Positions 9,633-17,971 of a DNA stretch of 41,855 bases are shown here, one piece after another (the stretch's first letter is position 1; each line of letters opens with the position of its first letter). The DNA lies in assembly GCA_015661185.1 (NCBI GenBank), contig JACVXU010000018.1, positions 1 through 41,855 on the forward strand. The letters run 5' to 3'. Below the pieces are notes generated by a model, which was not told where the DNA came from, did not search any database, and saw only the letters and a program-made list of their open reading frames with translations. A program made the translations under genes and the position numbers. Origin of the DNA: Bacteroidota bacterium (GTDB taxonomy: Bacteria > Bacteroidota > Ignavibacteria > UBA10030).

Positions 9633-10577
9633 GTGACCGGCCAAACAGAGGACACACCGCAGCCGTTGGTTCCATCGGCGGCGTCGCTCCCCTTTCTCGA
9701 GCGCTATGGCGTCTCGCCTGTCGTCTTCGCGTTCGTCTGCCTCCTCGTCGTCTTTGTTCTCTATCAGGTCATTGGAGGATTCATCACCCTGTTGTTCGTC
9801 GGGAGCAAGGTGACGGCGGAGAACGTCATGATGCACCGGGTCTTCACCATGGGTGGCCAGATCCTCTTCATCCTAATCCCGACGCTTCTCTTTGCACGTC
9901 TCCTCGATCACCGGTTTTCGCGAGTTTTTCCGTGGCGCGTGCCGCAAGCCGGTGAAACGATCTTCGCGGTGCTCAGCCTCTTGTTCCTTCAGCAGGTCCT
10001 CCAGGTCATTCTCTTCTTTCAGGATCGCATTCCACTTCCGGAGAGTCTGAAAGAGGTTGTCGAGCCTGCGCGTAAGATGGTTGAGGAAATGTTCCGGACA
10101 CTCGTCTCTGCCAACGGCCTACCAGAGCTCCTGTTTGTGCTGCTGGTGGTGAGCATAACGCCGGCGATCGTGGAGGAACTTCTGTTCCGCGGTCTGGTCC
10201 AAAGTAGTTTTCAGCGGAGACTGAAGCCGATACGAGCTGCGATCTGGACTGGCGTCATCTTCGGCCTCTTTCATTTCAATCCATTCGCACTCGTACCCCT
10301 GGCTGCTCTGGGGTGTTTCTTTGGATTCATCCGAATGCGGTCGAAGAGCATCGTCATCGCGATGACCGTTCATTTTCTCAACAACACACTCGCTGTCGTT
10401 GTCTCCTTTTTCCACGTGGATGACAAGCTGGTGATCGGAGCCACAGAGGGGGCGGACATCAACATCGTGGCTATTCTGGCCCAACTCTTTCTTTTTTCGA
10501 TGCTCTTTGTTGTGGCGTTCTCTTCGTATTTGCGAGTGACGACCGATATTCACCTTGCCGGCGAGGAGGGAGCGTGA
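9633..10577 (+). CDS. CPBP family intramembrane metalloprotease
   Basis: A 314-residue integral membrane protein of the CAAX-protease/bacteriocin-processing (CPBP, ABI) family. The three family motifs are intact: EELLFRG with E181, E182 and R186; FGLFHFNP with a histidine near 213; and HFLNN near 247. These form the glutamate/histidine active site within the membrane. At least six hydrophobic segments are visible. The start is GTG at 9633, 6 bases after the previous stop. Substrates are unknown; bacterial members have varied roles in protein processing and immunity to bacteriocins. Its place before cdsA suggests a general membrane function. Confidence 0.9.
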   Translation: MTGQTEDTPQPLVPSAASLPFLERYGVSPVVFAFVCLLVVFVLYQVIGGFITLLFVGSKVTAENVMMHRVFTMGGQILFILIPTLLFARLLDHRFSRVFPWRVPQAGETIFAVLSLLFLQQVLQVILFFQDRIPLPESLKEVVEPARKMVEEMFRTLVSANGLPELLFVLLVVSITPAIVEELLFRGLVQSSFQRRLKPIRAAIWTGVIFGLFHFNPFALVPLAALGCFFGFIRMRSKSIVIAMTVHFLNNTLAVVVSFFHVDDKLVIGATEGADINIVAILAQLFLFSMLFVVAFSSYLRVTTDIHLAGEEGA

Positions 10578-10654
10578 TCTCGAGCCCTGTCACTCGATTG
10601 CCGGATTTCTGTCGTGACCGAAACTCTCATTGATTTTGAACTGTTCTTTCCAGT

Positions 10655-11620
10655 ATGGAGTTCTCTGTGGAATCATCTCGTTTTAGCTCGCTCTCGACTC
10701 GTGTCGCGGTAGCGGTCGTGGCAATCCCAGCCATCGTCTGGACTGCGATGGAAGGGAGCTATTTCTTCTTTTTCCTTGTCGCTCTCATATCCGGCGCGTC
10801 ATTGTACGAGTTCTACATGCTTGCGGAGAAGAAGGGGGCCTATCCGTTGAAGACGCTCGGCATCGTTGGCGGATTCATCGTGAACGGAGCGTTTGTCTAC
10901 GAGCGGCTTCAGGTGGAGGTGTTTAGCTTTTTCGCTTCCCTCGGAATTCATCTTTCGATGTTCTCACAACTTCAGTTCCTGCTGGTGACCCTCCTGATGT
11001 TCGTCCTGCTCGTACTGCTGGTCGAGTTGTTTCGTCAGAAGGGATCTCCAACACTCAATGCCGGAACAACAGTGTTCGGACTCATGATCATCTCTCTTTT
11101 CTTCGGCACGCTAATCTCGATACGCGAACTTTTTCCATATGGATTCCCGGTGTCAAAATTCTTCAGCGTGAACATCGCCGGCGAAGCGGAGCTCGCGGTG
11201 ATTGCGCGATGGGGCGGCTGGACGATCATCTCGCTTCTGGCCAGCATCTGGGTTTGTGACACGGCAGCCTATTTCGGAGGTCTCACATTCGGGCGTCACC
11301 GACTGTTTGAACGCGTGAGCCCAAAGAAGTCGTGGGAAGGCGCTGTGTTTGGTTTCTTCGGCGCCCTTATCACAATGCTCGTGGCACGATCGCTCGTCCT
11401 TGACTACCTGAGGTTCCAGGACGCGCTCATCATCGGGATGGTCGTCGGTGTCTTCGGACAAGTCGGGGATCTCGTGGAGTCGCGGTTCAAACGAGATGCG
11501 GGAGTGAAGGACTCTTCGGCGATCATTCCGGGTCATGGTGGAGTGTACGACCGTTTCGACAGTCTGGTATTTGTCGCGCCCATTGTGTATCTTTACATTG
11601 ATTTTGTGGTATTATCGTGA
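10655..11620 (+). CDS. cdsA: Phosphatidate cytidylyltransferase CdsA
   Basis: CdsA makes CDP-diacylglycerol from phosphatidate and CTP at the inner membrane, the branch point for all phospholipids. The 321-residue polytopic protein has the C-terminal signature: SPKKSWEGAVFGFFGA, then GDLVESRFKRDAGVKDSS, then IPGHGGVYDRFDSL with the metal-binding acidic residues. The ATG at 10655 is followed by a short soluble tail before the first membrane segment. Its stop overlaps the GTG start of rimO by four bases. This is separate from the smaller CTP-dependent lipid kinase-like gene at 23.4 kb. Confidence 0.95.
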   Translation: MEFSVESSRFSSLSTRVAVAVVAIPAIVWTAMEGSYFFFFLVALISGASLYEFYMLAEKKGAYPLKTLGIVGGFIVNGAFVYERLQVEVFSFFASLGIHLSMFSQLQFLLVTLLMFVLLVLLVELFRQKGSPTLNAGTTVFGLMIISLFFGTLISIRELFPYGFPVSKFFSVNIAGEAELAVIARWGGWTIISLLASIWVCDTAAYFGGLTFGRHRLFERVSPKKSWEGAVFGFFGALITMLVARSLVLDYLRFQDALIIGMVVGVFGQVGDLVESRFKRDAGVKDSSAIIPGHGGVYDRFDSLVFVAPIVYLYIDFVVLS

Positions 11621-12933
11621 CGACTCCCAACAGAAACCATAGACCGAAAATCAGCGTCGTAACGCTCGGATGTTCAAAGAATACCGTCGATAGCGAGGTG
11701 CTCCTTGGACAGTTGATCCAAGGGAAGGCTCACGTTGTCGACAATGTTGACGACGCCGACATCGCTGTTATCAATACGTGTGGCTTCATCGAAGCTGCAA
11801 AGCAGGAATCTATCGATGCCATCCTTGAGGCTGTCGAGAGGAAGAACCAGGGGAGCCTGAAGAAGGTCGTCGTTATGGGATGCCTTTCCGAGCGGTTTGC
11901 GAAAGATCTTGCCGCGGAAATCACAAGCGTTGACGCATTTTTCGGTTCTCACCACCTGGCGCAGGTCGTTCGCGAATTGGGAGTCGACTACCGTGAGGAA
12001 CTCCTGGGCGAACGACAGCTTACGACGCCTTCACACTATGCCTATCTCAAGATCTCTGAAGGGTGCGACAATCCTTGCTCATTTTGCGCAATCCCCCTCA
12101 TGCGCGGGCTGCACGTGTCGAAGCCGTTCAGGAGCATCCTGAGTGAGGCGCGCCATCTGGCATCACGGGGAGTGAAAGAGCTTATTCTGATTGGCCAGGA
12201 TACCACCTATTACGGGCTCGACCTCAATGGCGAGAGACAACTCGATCGTCTGTTGCGTGAGCTCTCCGCAGTCGACGGCATCGAGTGGATCAGGTTGATG
12301 TACGCATATCCGACGAAGTTCCCAAAGAGCATACTCGACGTATACCGGGATAAGCCCACGATCTGCCGCTATCTGGATATTCCCGTTCAGCATGCCTCGG
12401 ATAATGTGTTGAAGTCCATGCGCAGGGGGATGACGAACCGCACCTTGCGTGAGCTTCTTTCAGAAATCAAGGCCTCCGTGCCGGGTATTGGGCTGAGAAC
12501 GACATTGATTGTCGGCTATCCCGGCGAGAGTGAAGAGGATTTTGAGCGTCTGTGCGAATTCGTGGAAGAAATGAAGTTCCACAGGCTTGGTGTGTTCACC
12601 TACTCTCAGGAAGAGGGGACATCTGCCTATGACCTTGGCGATCCGATTTCAACTGACGTGAAGGAAGAACGCCGCGGTCGTATCATGGAACTGCAGCAGC
12701 ACATCTCTGAAGAACGCAACGAGTCTCTTGTTGGAACCGAGGTGAGGGTTCTCATTGATCGCCCAGAGGGGGACTTTTTTGTCGGTCGGACGGAGTGGGA
12801 TGCGCCTGAAATTGACCAGGAAGTGTATGTCCGCAGCAGAGTAGAGCTCTCCGTCGGCAGCTTTGTGAATGCGAAAGTCACTCACAGTACGGAATACGAT
12901 CTCTACGCGGAAAGCGTCAAGAGGAATCAATGA
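11617..12933 (+). CDS. rimO: Ribosomal protein S12 methylthiotransferase RimO
   Basis: RimO is a radical-SAM enzyme with two [4Fe-4S] clusters that adds a methylthio group to the conserved aspartate of ribosomal protein S12. The 438 residues show the N-terminal MTTase cluster cysteines C19 (LGCSKNTVDSE), C55 (NTCGFIEAAKQESID) and C89 (MGCLSERF), the radical-SAM CxxxCxxC at C150, C154 and C157 (GCDNPCSFCAIP), and a C-terminal TRAM domain. LGCSKNTVDSE distinguishes RimO from the related tRNA enzyme MiaB. The GTG start (11617) overlaps the cdsA stop by four bases, indicating translational coupling. Confidence 0.96.
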   Translation: MTTPNRNHRPKISVVTLGCSKNTVDSEVLLGQLIQGKAHVVDNVDDADIAVINTCGFIEAAKQESIDAILEAVERKNQGSLKKVVVMGCLSERFAKDLAAEITSVDAFFGSHHLAQVVRELGVDYREELLGERQLTTPSHYAYLKISEGCDNPCSFCAIPLMRGLHVSKPFRSILSEARHLASRGVKELILIGQDTTYYGLDLNGERQLDRLLRELSAVDGIEWIRLMYAYPTKFPKSILDVYRDKPTICRYLDIPVQHASDNVLKSMRRGMTNRTLRELLSEIKASVPGIGLRTTLIVGYPGESEEDFERLCEFVEEMKFHRLGVFTYSQEEGTSAYDLGDPISTDVKEERRGRIMELQQHISEERNESLVGTEVRVLIDRPEGDFFVGRTEWDAPEIDQEVYVRSRVELSVGSFVNAKVTHSTEYDLYAESVKRNQ

Positions 12934-12954
12934 TGGAAGGAGCGGGGTAGGCCT

Positions 12955-14274
12955 ATGCTTATGCGTGCAACGAACGGTGTGTCCTTGGTCGTGAGAGTGT
13001 TCGGGCTGATGCTTCTTTTGGGGACCGCCGCGCGCGGCCAAACGGAGATGCGGCGAGGGTTGGCTGAGGCTGGACCGACATTCTACGCCGATGCCATTGC
13101 GTACGCCTCGGACCAACCTCACAAATCACGCGTCGATGTGTACGTTCAGGTCCCTCATGATGAGATTCGTTTCCTCAAAGAGGGGGATCAGTACATCGGT
13201 CGGTATGAAGTCAGTCTGTCCATGCACACCTCGTCGAAGCAACTCGCCCATGAACAATTATGGACTGTTGATGTGCCCGTTGCCGAATTCGCTCAAACCA
13301 CTCAGGGCAAGCTCTATAGCTTGAGTCATCGGACTATGGATGTCGAGCCGGGCAACTATCAGCTTACTGTTCAGGTGCGGGACCAGGAATCGCGCAAAAC
13401 GGGGCAAATCAAGAAGTCGCTTCTGGTCACGGATTTCTCGAAGGATTCTCTGTCGCTGAGCGATGTCATGCTGGTGAATCGCCTCTCAACGGACGGCGAG
13501 AAACGGACGATCGTGCCGAACATCTCCGGCAGCATCAATTACCTGGCAGAAGGCTTCTTCATTTTCTTCGAACTGTATGCCGGGCCCACGCTCGATTCGG
13601 TGGATCTGGAATGGAAGATCCTTGATTCGAAAAAGAATCAAGTCGTCAGCCACGTCCAAAAGGAGGCGGTTACAGGGCGCAAGACGCAGATGTTCCTGAA
13701 AATTGACAGCAGCGGGCTTAGCATGGGGACGTACTTTTTATCGGTCACAGCGACGGGTCAAATTGCGTCGGGTGAAAATCCGATGATCATACGGGGCACA
13801 ACATCGAGAACGTTCAATATCCGTGCGAGCGATCTTCCCGTGGCGATCGTCGATTTGGACAAAGCGATTGATCAGCTGATCTACATCGCCCGCGAATCTG
13901 AACTCGAATACGTCCGCTCGGCGACCACGGAAGATGAGAAGCGGAAGCGGTTCCTCGAGTTTTGGTCCAAGCGTGATCCTGATCCTCAGACTCAGCGCAA
14001 CGAGCTGTTGGAGGAGTACTATGGCCGGGTTCAGCATGCAAATCAGAACTTCACGCATTTTCTGGAAGGCTGGCGAACGGATATGGGAATGGTCTTTATC
14101 CGCTTCGGTACGCCTGATAACATCGAGCGCCACCCATTCGATGTAAGCAACAAGCCGTATGAGATCTGGTACTACTATCAACTCAATCGTCAGTTCATTT
14201 TTGTTGACGAGTCCGGGTTTGGAGACTATCGGTTGCGTTATCCAACAACCGATTTGTGGGGAAGGATGCGTTAA
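12955..14274 (+). CDS. GWxTD domain-containing protein
   Basis: A 439-residue protein with a signal peptide (hydrophobic VVRVFGLMLLLGTAARG, residues about 10-26), so exported. The C-terminal part holds the motif GWRTDMGMVFIRFGTPDNIE (from about 372) that names the GWxTD domain, found mainly in Bacteroidota/Chlorobi, Acidobacteria and relatives; the function is unknown. The middle looks like beta-sandwich repeats. AAGGAG upstream of the ATG at 12955 supports this start. It sits between rimO and a BamA-like outer membrane protein, so a role at the outer membrane or cell surface is inferred. Confidence 0.88.
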   Translation: MLMRATNGVSLVVRVFGLMLLLGTAARGQTEMRRGLAEAGPTFYADAIAYASDQPHKSRVDVYVQVPHDEIRFLKEGDQYIGRYEVSLSMHTSSKQLAHEQLWTVDVPVAEFAQTTQGKLYSLSHRTMDVEPGNYQLTVQVRDQESRKTGQIKKSLLVTDFSKDSLSLSDVMLVNRLSTDGEKRTIVPNISGSINYLAEGFFIFFELYAGPTLDSVDLEWKILDSKKNQVVSHVQKEAVTGRKTQMFLKIDSSGLSMGTYFLSVTATGQIASGENPMIIRGTTSRTFNIRASDLPVAIVDLDKAIDQLIYIARESELEYVRSATTEDEKRKRFLEFWSKRDPDPQTQRNELLEEYYGRVQHANQNFTHFLEGWRTDMGMVFIRFGTPDNIERHPFDVSNKPYEIWYYYQLNRQFIFVDESGFGDYRLRYPTTDLWGRMR

Positions 14275-14279
14275 CTCAG

Positions 14280-16076
14280 ATGCGGGCTCTCTGGAGAAGA
14301 AAAGCCAGCGCGGCATGTGGTTCGCCTGGCTTTTTCCGTTTTGTGATGTGCGGTGGCGCAATCCTCTGCGCCTTCTCCACCGCCACAGCGGCCCAGGAGC
14401 AGCGGCCCGTTGGTGCAATCACAATGAAGGGAGTCGTCTCGGTTCCTTCATCGACCGTCCGGAGGTGGATGGAAACGAAGCTGGGAGGTCCCTTTGCCCC
14501 CTCAGACGTTGAGCGAATTGTCTCCGGGTATGCTTCAGAGGGATTCCTGTTTGCCCGGATTGACTCGGTCAACTTCGTGTCGTCGTCAGATAGTGCGACT
14601 GTTGGTCTTGTCCTGTGGGTGTGGGAGGGGAAGGCGGCCTCCGTGTCATCGTTGCGAATGGATGGTATGAAATCCCTGACGAAACGAGATGTGGAAGCCG
14701 TGATCACGACGCGGGTGGGGGATCAGTTCGTTCCTGGTCTGCTGGAACAAGATATCGGGGCTTTGCTGGAACTCTACGAGAAATCCGGCTACCCATTTGC
14801 AAAGGTTGAAATTCGTGACGTCAGCTTTGTGGAGGGGAAAGATTCCGTCGCAACGACGATTTCGTTGGGGATTGAAGAGGGTGCGCTGGCGAGGATAAGC
14901 CGGTTTCGCGTTGAGGGAAACACAAGCACGAAGACCGGGGTCATCACGCGGGAAGCACGACTGACCGAAGGAGAGCTCTTTCGCGGAGATCAGCTCACGA
15001 AGGTCAAGCAACGGCTTGAGGGAATGCAATTGTTCTCGAGTGTGTCTCTGCCTGAACTCTCTGTGGACGCGGACGGCAGCGTCGGGATCTCCGTCAAAGT
15101 AGTCGAGGGCAACCCGAACCGATTCGATGGAATCATTGGCTATATCCCCTCGGGCGGGTCAGGTGCAAGCGGACATTTCACAGGGTTGCTGGACGTGCAG
15201 TTCCGCAACATACTTGGTACGGGCAGAAAGCTCGCTGCGCGATGGTACCGTGAGACCGAGAGTTCTCAGGAGATCGAACTTCGATACCGCGAACCCTGGG
15301 TGGCTTCGCTTCCCTTCAACATCGAAGCAGGATTTTCTCAACGCGTGCAGGATTCGGCGTACGTGCGCAACCGCTACAATGTCGTCGCGGAGCTCATGGC
15401 GACAGATGAGCTGGATCTCGGCGTGGTTTTCTCCAGCGAACGAGTGCTTCCGACCGAGGGGTATGGCTTCCGGGTTGCCAGCGAGAGTCGCATGACGAGC
15501 ATCGGGTTGTCAGTCTCCTATGATTCCCGAAATGATCCGATTACACCGACGAGTGGTTTGAAGTATCGGACAGAGTACCATACCGGTGTAAAGGAAATCC
15601 AGAGATCATTTCAGAAGCTTGCGAGTGATCGGAGCTCGAGTCAAAGGCTCGCGTTTGACTTTGAATATGTTTTCTCCCCGTTTCAAGCGCAGGTCCTGGC
15701 GGTGAGTCTGTACGCAAGGGATTTCCGAAGCGGCGCGATTGAACTTAGCGATCTGTTCCGGTTGGGAGGATCGAACACTCTCCGTGGGTATCGCGAGGGG
15801 CAGTTTCTCGGCTCGCGCTTGGCGTGGTCGAATCTGGAGTATCGTGTACTGGCCGGGCAACGGTCCTACGCGTTCGGATTCGTCGACGTTGGCTACATAC
15901 TGTCTCCCGAGAGGCGGGAGGCGGGGCTCTTGAAACAAGAAATCAACAGGGTCGGGTACGGTGCCGGAATTCGTCTCGACACACCTCTCGGGCTTATGGG
16001 AGTAAGCCTGGCTTTTGGAGAGGGAGATACTTTCAGTACCGCAAAACTTCATATTCGGCTGATAAATGAATTCTAA
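14280..16076 (+). CDS. BamA/TamA-family outer membrane protein (POTRA plus beta-barrel)
   Basis: A roughly 598-residue Omp85-superfamily protein that inserts or translocates proteins at the outer membrane. After a signal peptide (MCGGAILCAFSTATAA, cut before QEQ), three POTRA-like repeats occupy about residues 25-270, followed by a C-terminal barrel with the RLGGSNTLRGYREGQF-type motif (the conserved lid-lock loop) and a last strand ending in FGEGDTFSTAKLHIRLINEF. It is shorter than classical BamA (five POTRAs), so TamA-like or a specialised paralog is possible. The ATG at 14280 lies 5 bases after the previous stop; an in-frame GTG at 14256 is an alternative start. The 3' end overlaps the next gene by 11 bases. 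Confidence 0.88.
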   Translation: MRALWRRKASAACGSPGFFRFVMCGGAILCAFSTATAAQEQRPVGAITMKGVVSVPSSTVRRWMETKLGGPFAPSDVERIVSGYASEGFLFARIDSVNFVSSSDSATVGLVLWVWEGKAASVSSLRMDGMKSLTKRDVEAVITTRVGDQFVPGLLEQDIGALLELYEKSGYPFAKVEIRDVSFVEGKDSVATTISLGIEEGALARISRFRVEGNTSTKTGVITREARLTEGELFRGDQLTKVKQRLEGMQLFSSVSLPELSVDADGSVGISVKVVEGNPNRFDGIIGYIPSGGSGASGHFTGLLDVQFRNILGTGRKLAARWYRETESSQEIELRYREPWVASLPFNIEAGFSQRVQDSAYVRNRYNVVAELMATDELDLGVVFSSERVLPTEGYGFRVASESRMTSIGLSVSYDSRNDPITPTSGLKYRTEYHTGVKEIQRSFQKLASDRSSSQRLAFDFEYVFSPFQAQVLAVSLYARDFRSGAIELSDLFRLGGSNTLRGYREGQFLGSRLAWSNLEYRVLAGQRSYAFGFVDVGYILSPERREAGLLKQEINRVGYGAGIRLDTPLGLMGVSLAFGEGDTFSTAKLHIRLINEF

Positions 16077-16905
16077 GACGCTAAATCCGAAAATCGAAAT
16101 CCTTCGTCCCGTCAACGTGGCGATTGTTTTCGTGACGATAGGGGTTGCTGGAGTGCTGGCGAAACCTGCCGGCTGGGATTGGGCCTGGGTTTTCATTGCT
16201 TCCATTGCCGGGGCATTGATCGCAGGCGGCGGAAACGCGATCAATGATATCTTCGATGTGAAAATCGACAAGATCAACCGACCTGACCGACCCTTGCCGC
16301 GAGGTGCACTGTCGCTGGAAGAGGCAAGGAAGTTGTGGATCTACACATCAGCGGCTGGACTCATCTTGAGCTTGTCCCTCGGTTTCTGGAATGTGCTCAT
16401 AGCCCTCGTATGGGTTGGTGGGCTCTATGGCTACAGCCGCTCTCTGAAAGGAACCGTGCTCGTTGGCAACGTGACGGTAGCGTTCTTGGCAGCGCTCGCA
16501 TTTCCGTTCGGAGCAATCCTTGCCGGCCGTGCGGACCTTGGGTTGTATCCTGGCATCTTCGCATTCCTCGCCAATCTTGCGAGGGAGCTCTTGAAGGATG
16601 TCGAAGACGTTGACGGCGACGCAACCGTGAACGCCGAGACGCTCCCCGTAAAGCACGGCCCCGAAGCCGGTCTGTGGGCAGCGTCGATCGTAATCGGCGT
16701 TCTCATGCTCGCAACACTTATTCCCTTCGTCGCCGGCATCTATGATCTCCGTTACCTGTTGGGAGTGCTCTTTGTCAATCTCGGCCTCGCCTACGTCGTA
16801 GTATCGATGTGGTACGATCCAACGCTGTCGAATTTGAAGCGGCTAAGTCTTATCTTGAAAGCGTGTATGGTGGGCGGGCTATTCGCCATATTCGCGGGCT
16901 CCTGA
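16066..16905 (+). CDS. UbiA-family prenyltransferase, archaeal DGGGP-synthase type
   Basis: A 279-residue polytopic prenyltransferase. The first metal-binding motif is N60-D61-x2-D64-x3-D68 followed by KINRPDRPLPRG, and the second is KDVEDVDGD (177-185) within LARELLKDVEDVDGDA, then ETLPVKHG. This combination, with short loops and a small size, fits geranylgeranylglycerol-phosphate geranylgeranyltransferase (DGGGP synthase), which adds the second C20 chain in archaeal ether lipids, better than MenA or UbiA. It overlaps the BamA-like gene by 11 bases and is followed at 2 bases by rnhB. Together with the geranylgeranyl reductase at 5.5 kb it suggests isoprenoid ether lipid chemistry; a menaquinone or other prenyl-acceptor role is the alternative. 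Confidence 0.85.
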   Translation: MNSKTLNPKIEILRPVNVAIVFVTIGVAGVLAKPAGWDWAWVFIASIAGALIAGGGNAINDIFDVKIDKINRPDRPLPRGALSLEEARKLWIYTSAAGLILSLSLGFWNVLIALVWVGGLYGYSRSLKGTVLVGNVTVAFLAALAFPFGAILAGRADLGLYPGIFAFLANLARELLKDVEDVDGDATVNAETLPVKHGPEAGLWAASIVIGVLMLATLIPFVAGIYDLRYLLGVLFVNLGLAYVVVSMWYDPTLSNLKRLSLILKACMVGGLFAIFAGS

Positions 16906-16907
16906 GA

Positions 16908-17570
16908 ATGGATGAGGTGATCTCAAAACCGATTCGGAGAAAGCAAGTCCCGACGTTGGAACTGGAGGAGACGTACTGGAACCAGGGACTCAAGTGTATA
17001 GCCGGAGTAGATGAAGCTGGCCGGGGACCGCTCGCCGGACCGGTCGTTGCCGGTGCGGTCATCTTACCCAAAGGACTTTTCATTGATGGGGTCAACGACT
17101 CGAAGAAGCTCAGCGCGAATCAGCGCGAGAGACTGTTCCATGAGATCTACGAGCGGGCACTGGGCGTTGGGATCGGAATCGTAAGCCACCAGGTGATTGA
17201 CAGGATCAATATTTATCAGGCTTCCATTCTGGCGATGCGAAAGGCAGTTGAAAATCTCCCCCTCTCGCCGGCAATCGTCCTGGCTGACGGCAATAGTTTT
17301 AAACACGAAACGCTCCGCTATCGCAATGTCATTGATGGAGATGCAACATCGCTGACGATTGCCGCCGCCTCCATCATTGCGAAGGTTACGCGGGACAGCC
17401 TGATGAGAGAGTATCACGAACAGTTCCCTTTGTATGGATTCGATCGTCACAAAGGGTATGGCACAAAGCTCCACCTTGATGCACTCCGGCAGCATGGCCT
17501 GTGTCCGATTCATCGCCGGAGCTTTCATATTTCGTTTGAAATCCCTCGCGAGAGCAGCCCGGTGCCATGA
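16908..17570 (+). CDS. rnhB: Ribonuclease HII
   Basis: RNase HII cuts RNA in RNA-DNA hybrids and at single ribonucleotides in DNA. The protein is 220 residues from the ATG at 16908, three bases after the UbiA stop. The active-site motif GVDEAGRGPLAGPVVAGAV (D35, E36) is intact, with VLADGN near 126 and the later catalytic segment SLTIAAASIIAKVTRD near 150-163, then HKGYGTKLH. An upstream in-frame start at 16809 would add 33 residues that lie inside ubiA and do not resemble the family. The stop overlaps the yraN start (ATGA). Confidence 0.95.
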   Translation: MDEVISKPIRRKQVPTLELEETYWNQGLKCIAGVDEAGRGPLAGPVVAGAVILPKGLFIDGVNDSKKLSANQRERLFHEIYERALGVGIGIVSHQVIDRINIYQASILAMRKAVENLPLSPAIVLADGNSFKHETLRYRNVIDGDATSLTIAAASIIAKVTRDSLMREYHEQFPLYGFDRHKGYGTKLHLDALRQHGLCPIHRRSFHISFEIPRESSPVP

Positions 17571-17920
17571 ACAAACGACAAAAGGGTCGGGCTGGGGAAG
17601 ACCTCGCCGCGACATTCCTGGAACAGAGAGGGTATCAAATCATCGAACGGAACTACCGATTCGATCGCGGTGAGATTGACCTGATCGCGATGGATGGCAA
17701 GGAACTGGTATTCATCGAGGTGAAAACCCGACACACCGAGGCGTATGGATCTCCGGAAGAATCGATCACTCCGTTCAAGGAAGCGCAACTCAAGAAAGTG
17801 GCAGAGGGGTACCTGATGCAACATCAGAAAGAAGAGCAGGTGTGCAGATTCGATGTCGTCGCGATCACGTTCGAGAACGGGAAACCGCAGATTCGAGTGC
17901 TACAGAATGTCATACTATGA
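17567..17920 (+). CDS. UPF0102 (YraN) family endonuclease-like protein
   Basis: A 117-residue protein of the YraN/UPF0102 family, which has a restriction-endonuclease-like fold and no firmly established role. The signature is complete: KGRAGEDLAATFLEQRGY (5-22), RFDRGEIDLIAMDG and FIEVKTRH, giving the E..GEID..EVK catalytic-type residues. The ATG overlaps the rnhB stop by four bases; the rnhB-yraN pair is a common bacterial arrangement and suggests a link to DNA or RNA-hybrid metabolism. Confidence 0.9.
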   Translation: MNKRQKGRAGEDLAATFLEQRGYQIIERNYRFDRGEIDLIAMDGKELVFIEVKTRHTEAYGSPEESITPFKEAQLKKVAEGYLMQHQKEEQVCRFDVVAITFENGKPQIRVLQNVIL

Positions 17921-17971
17921 CAGGCCCATTCGGTTGCCTGTCGCGATTGCAATCACTTTCTCACAATCCCA

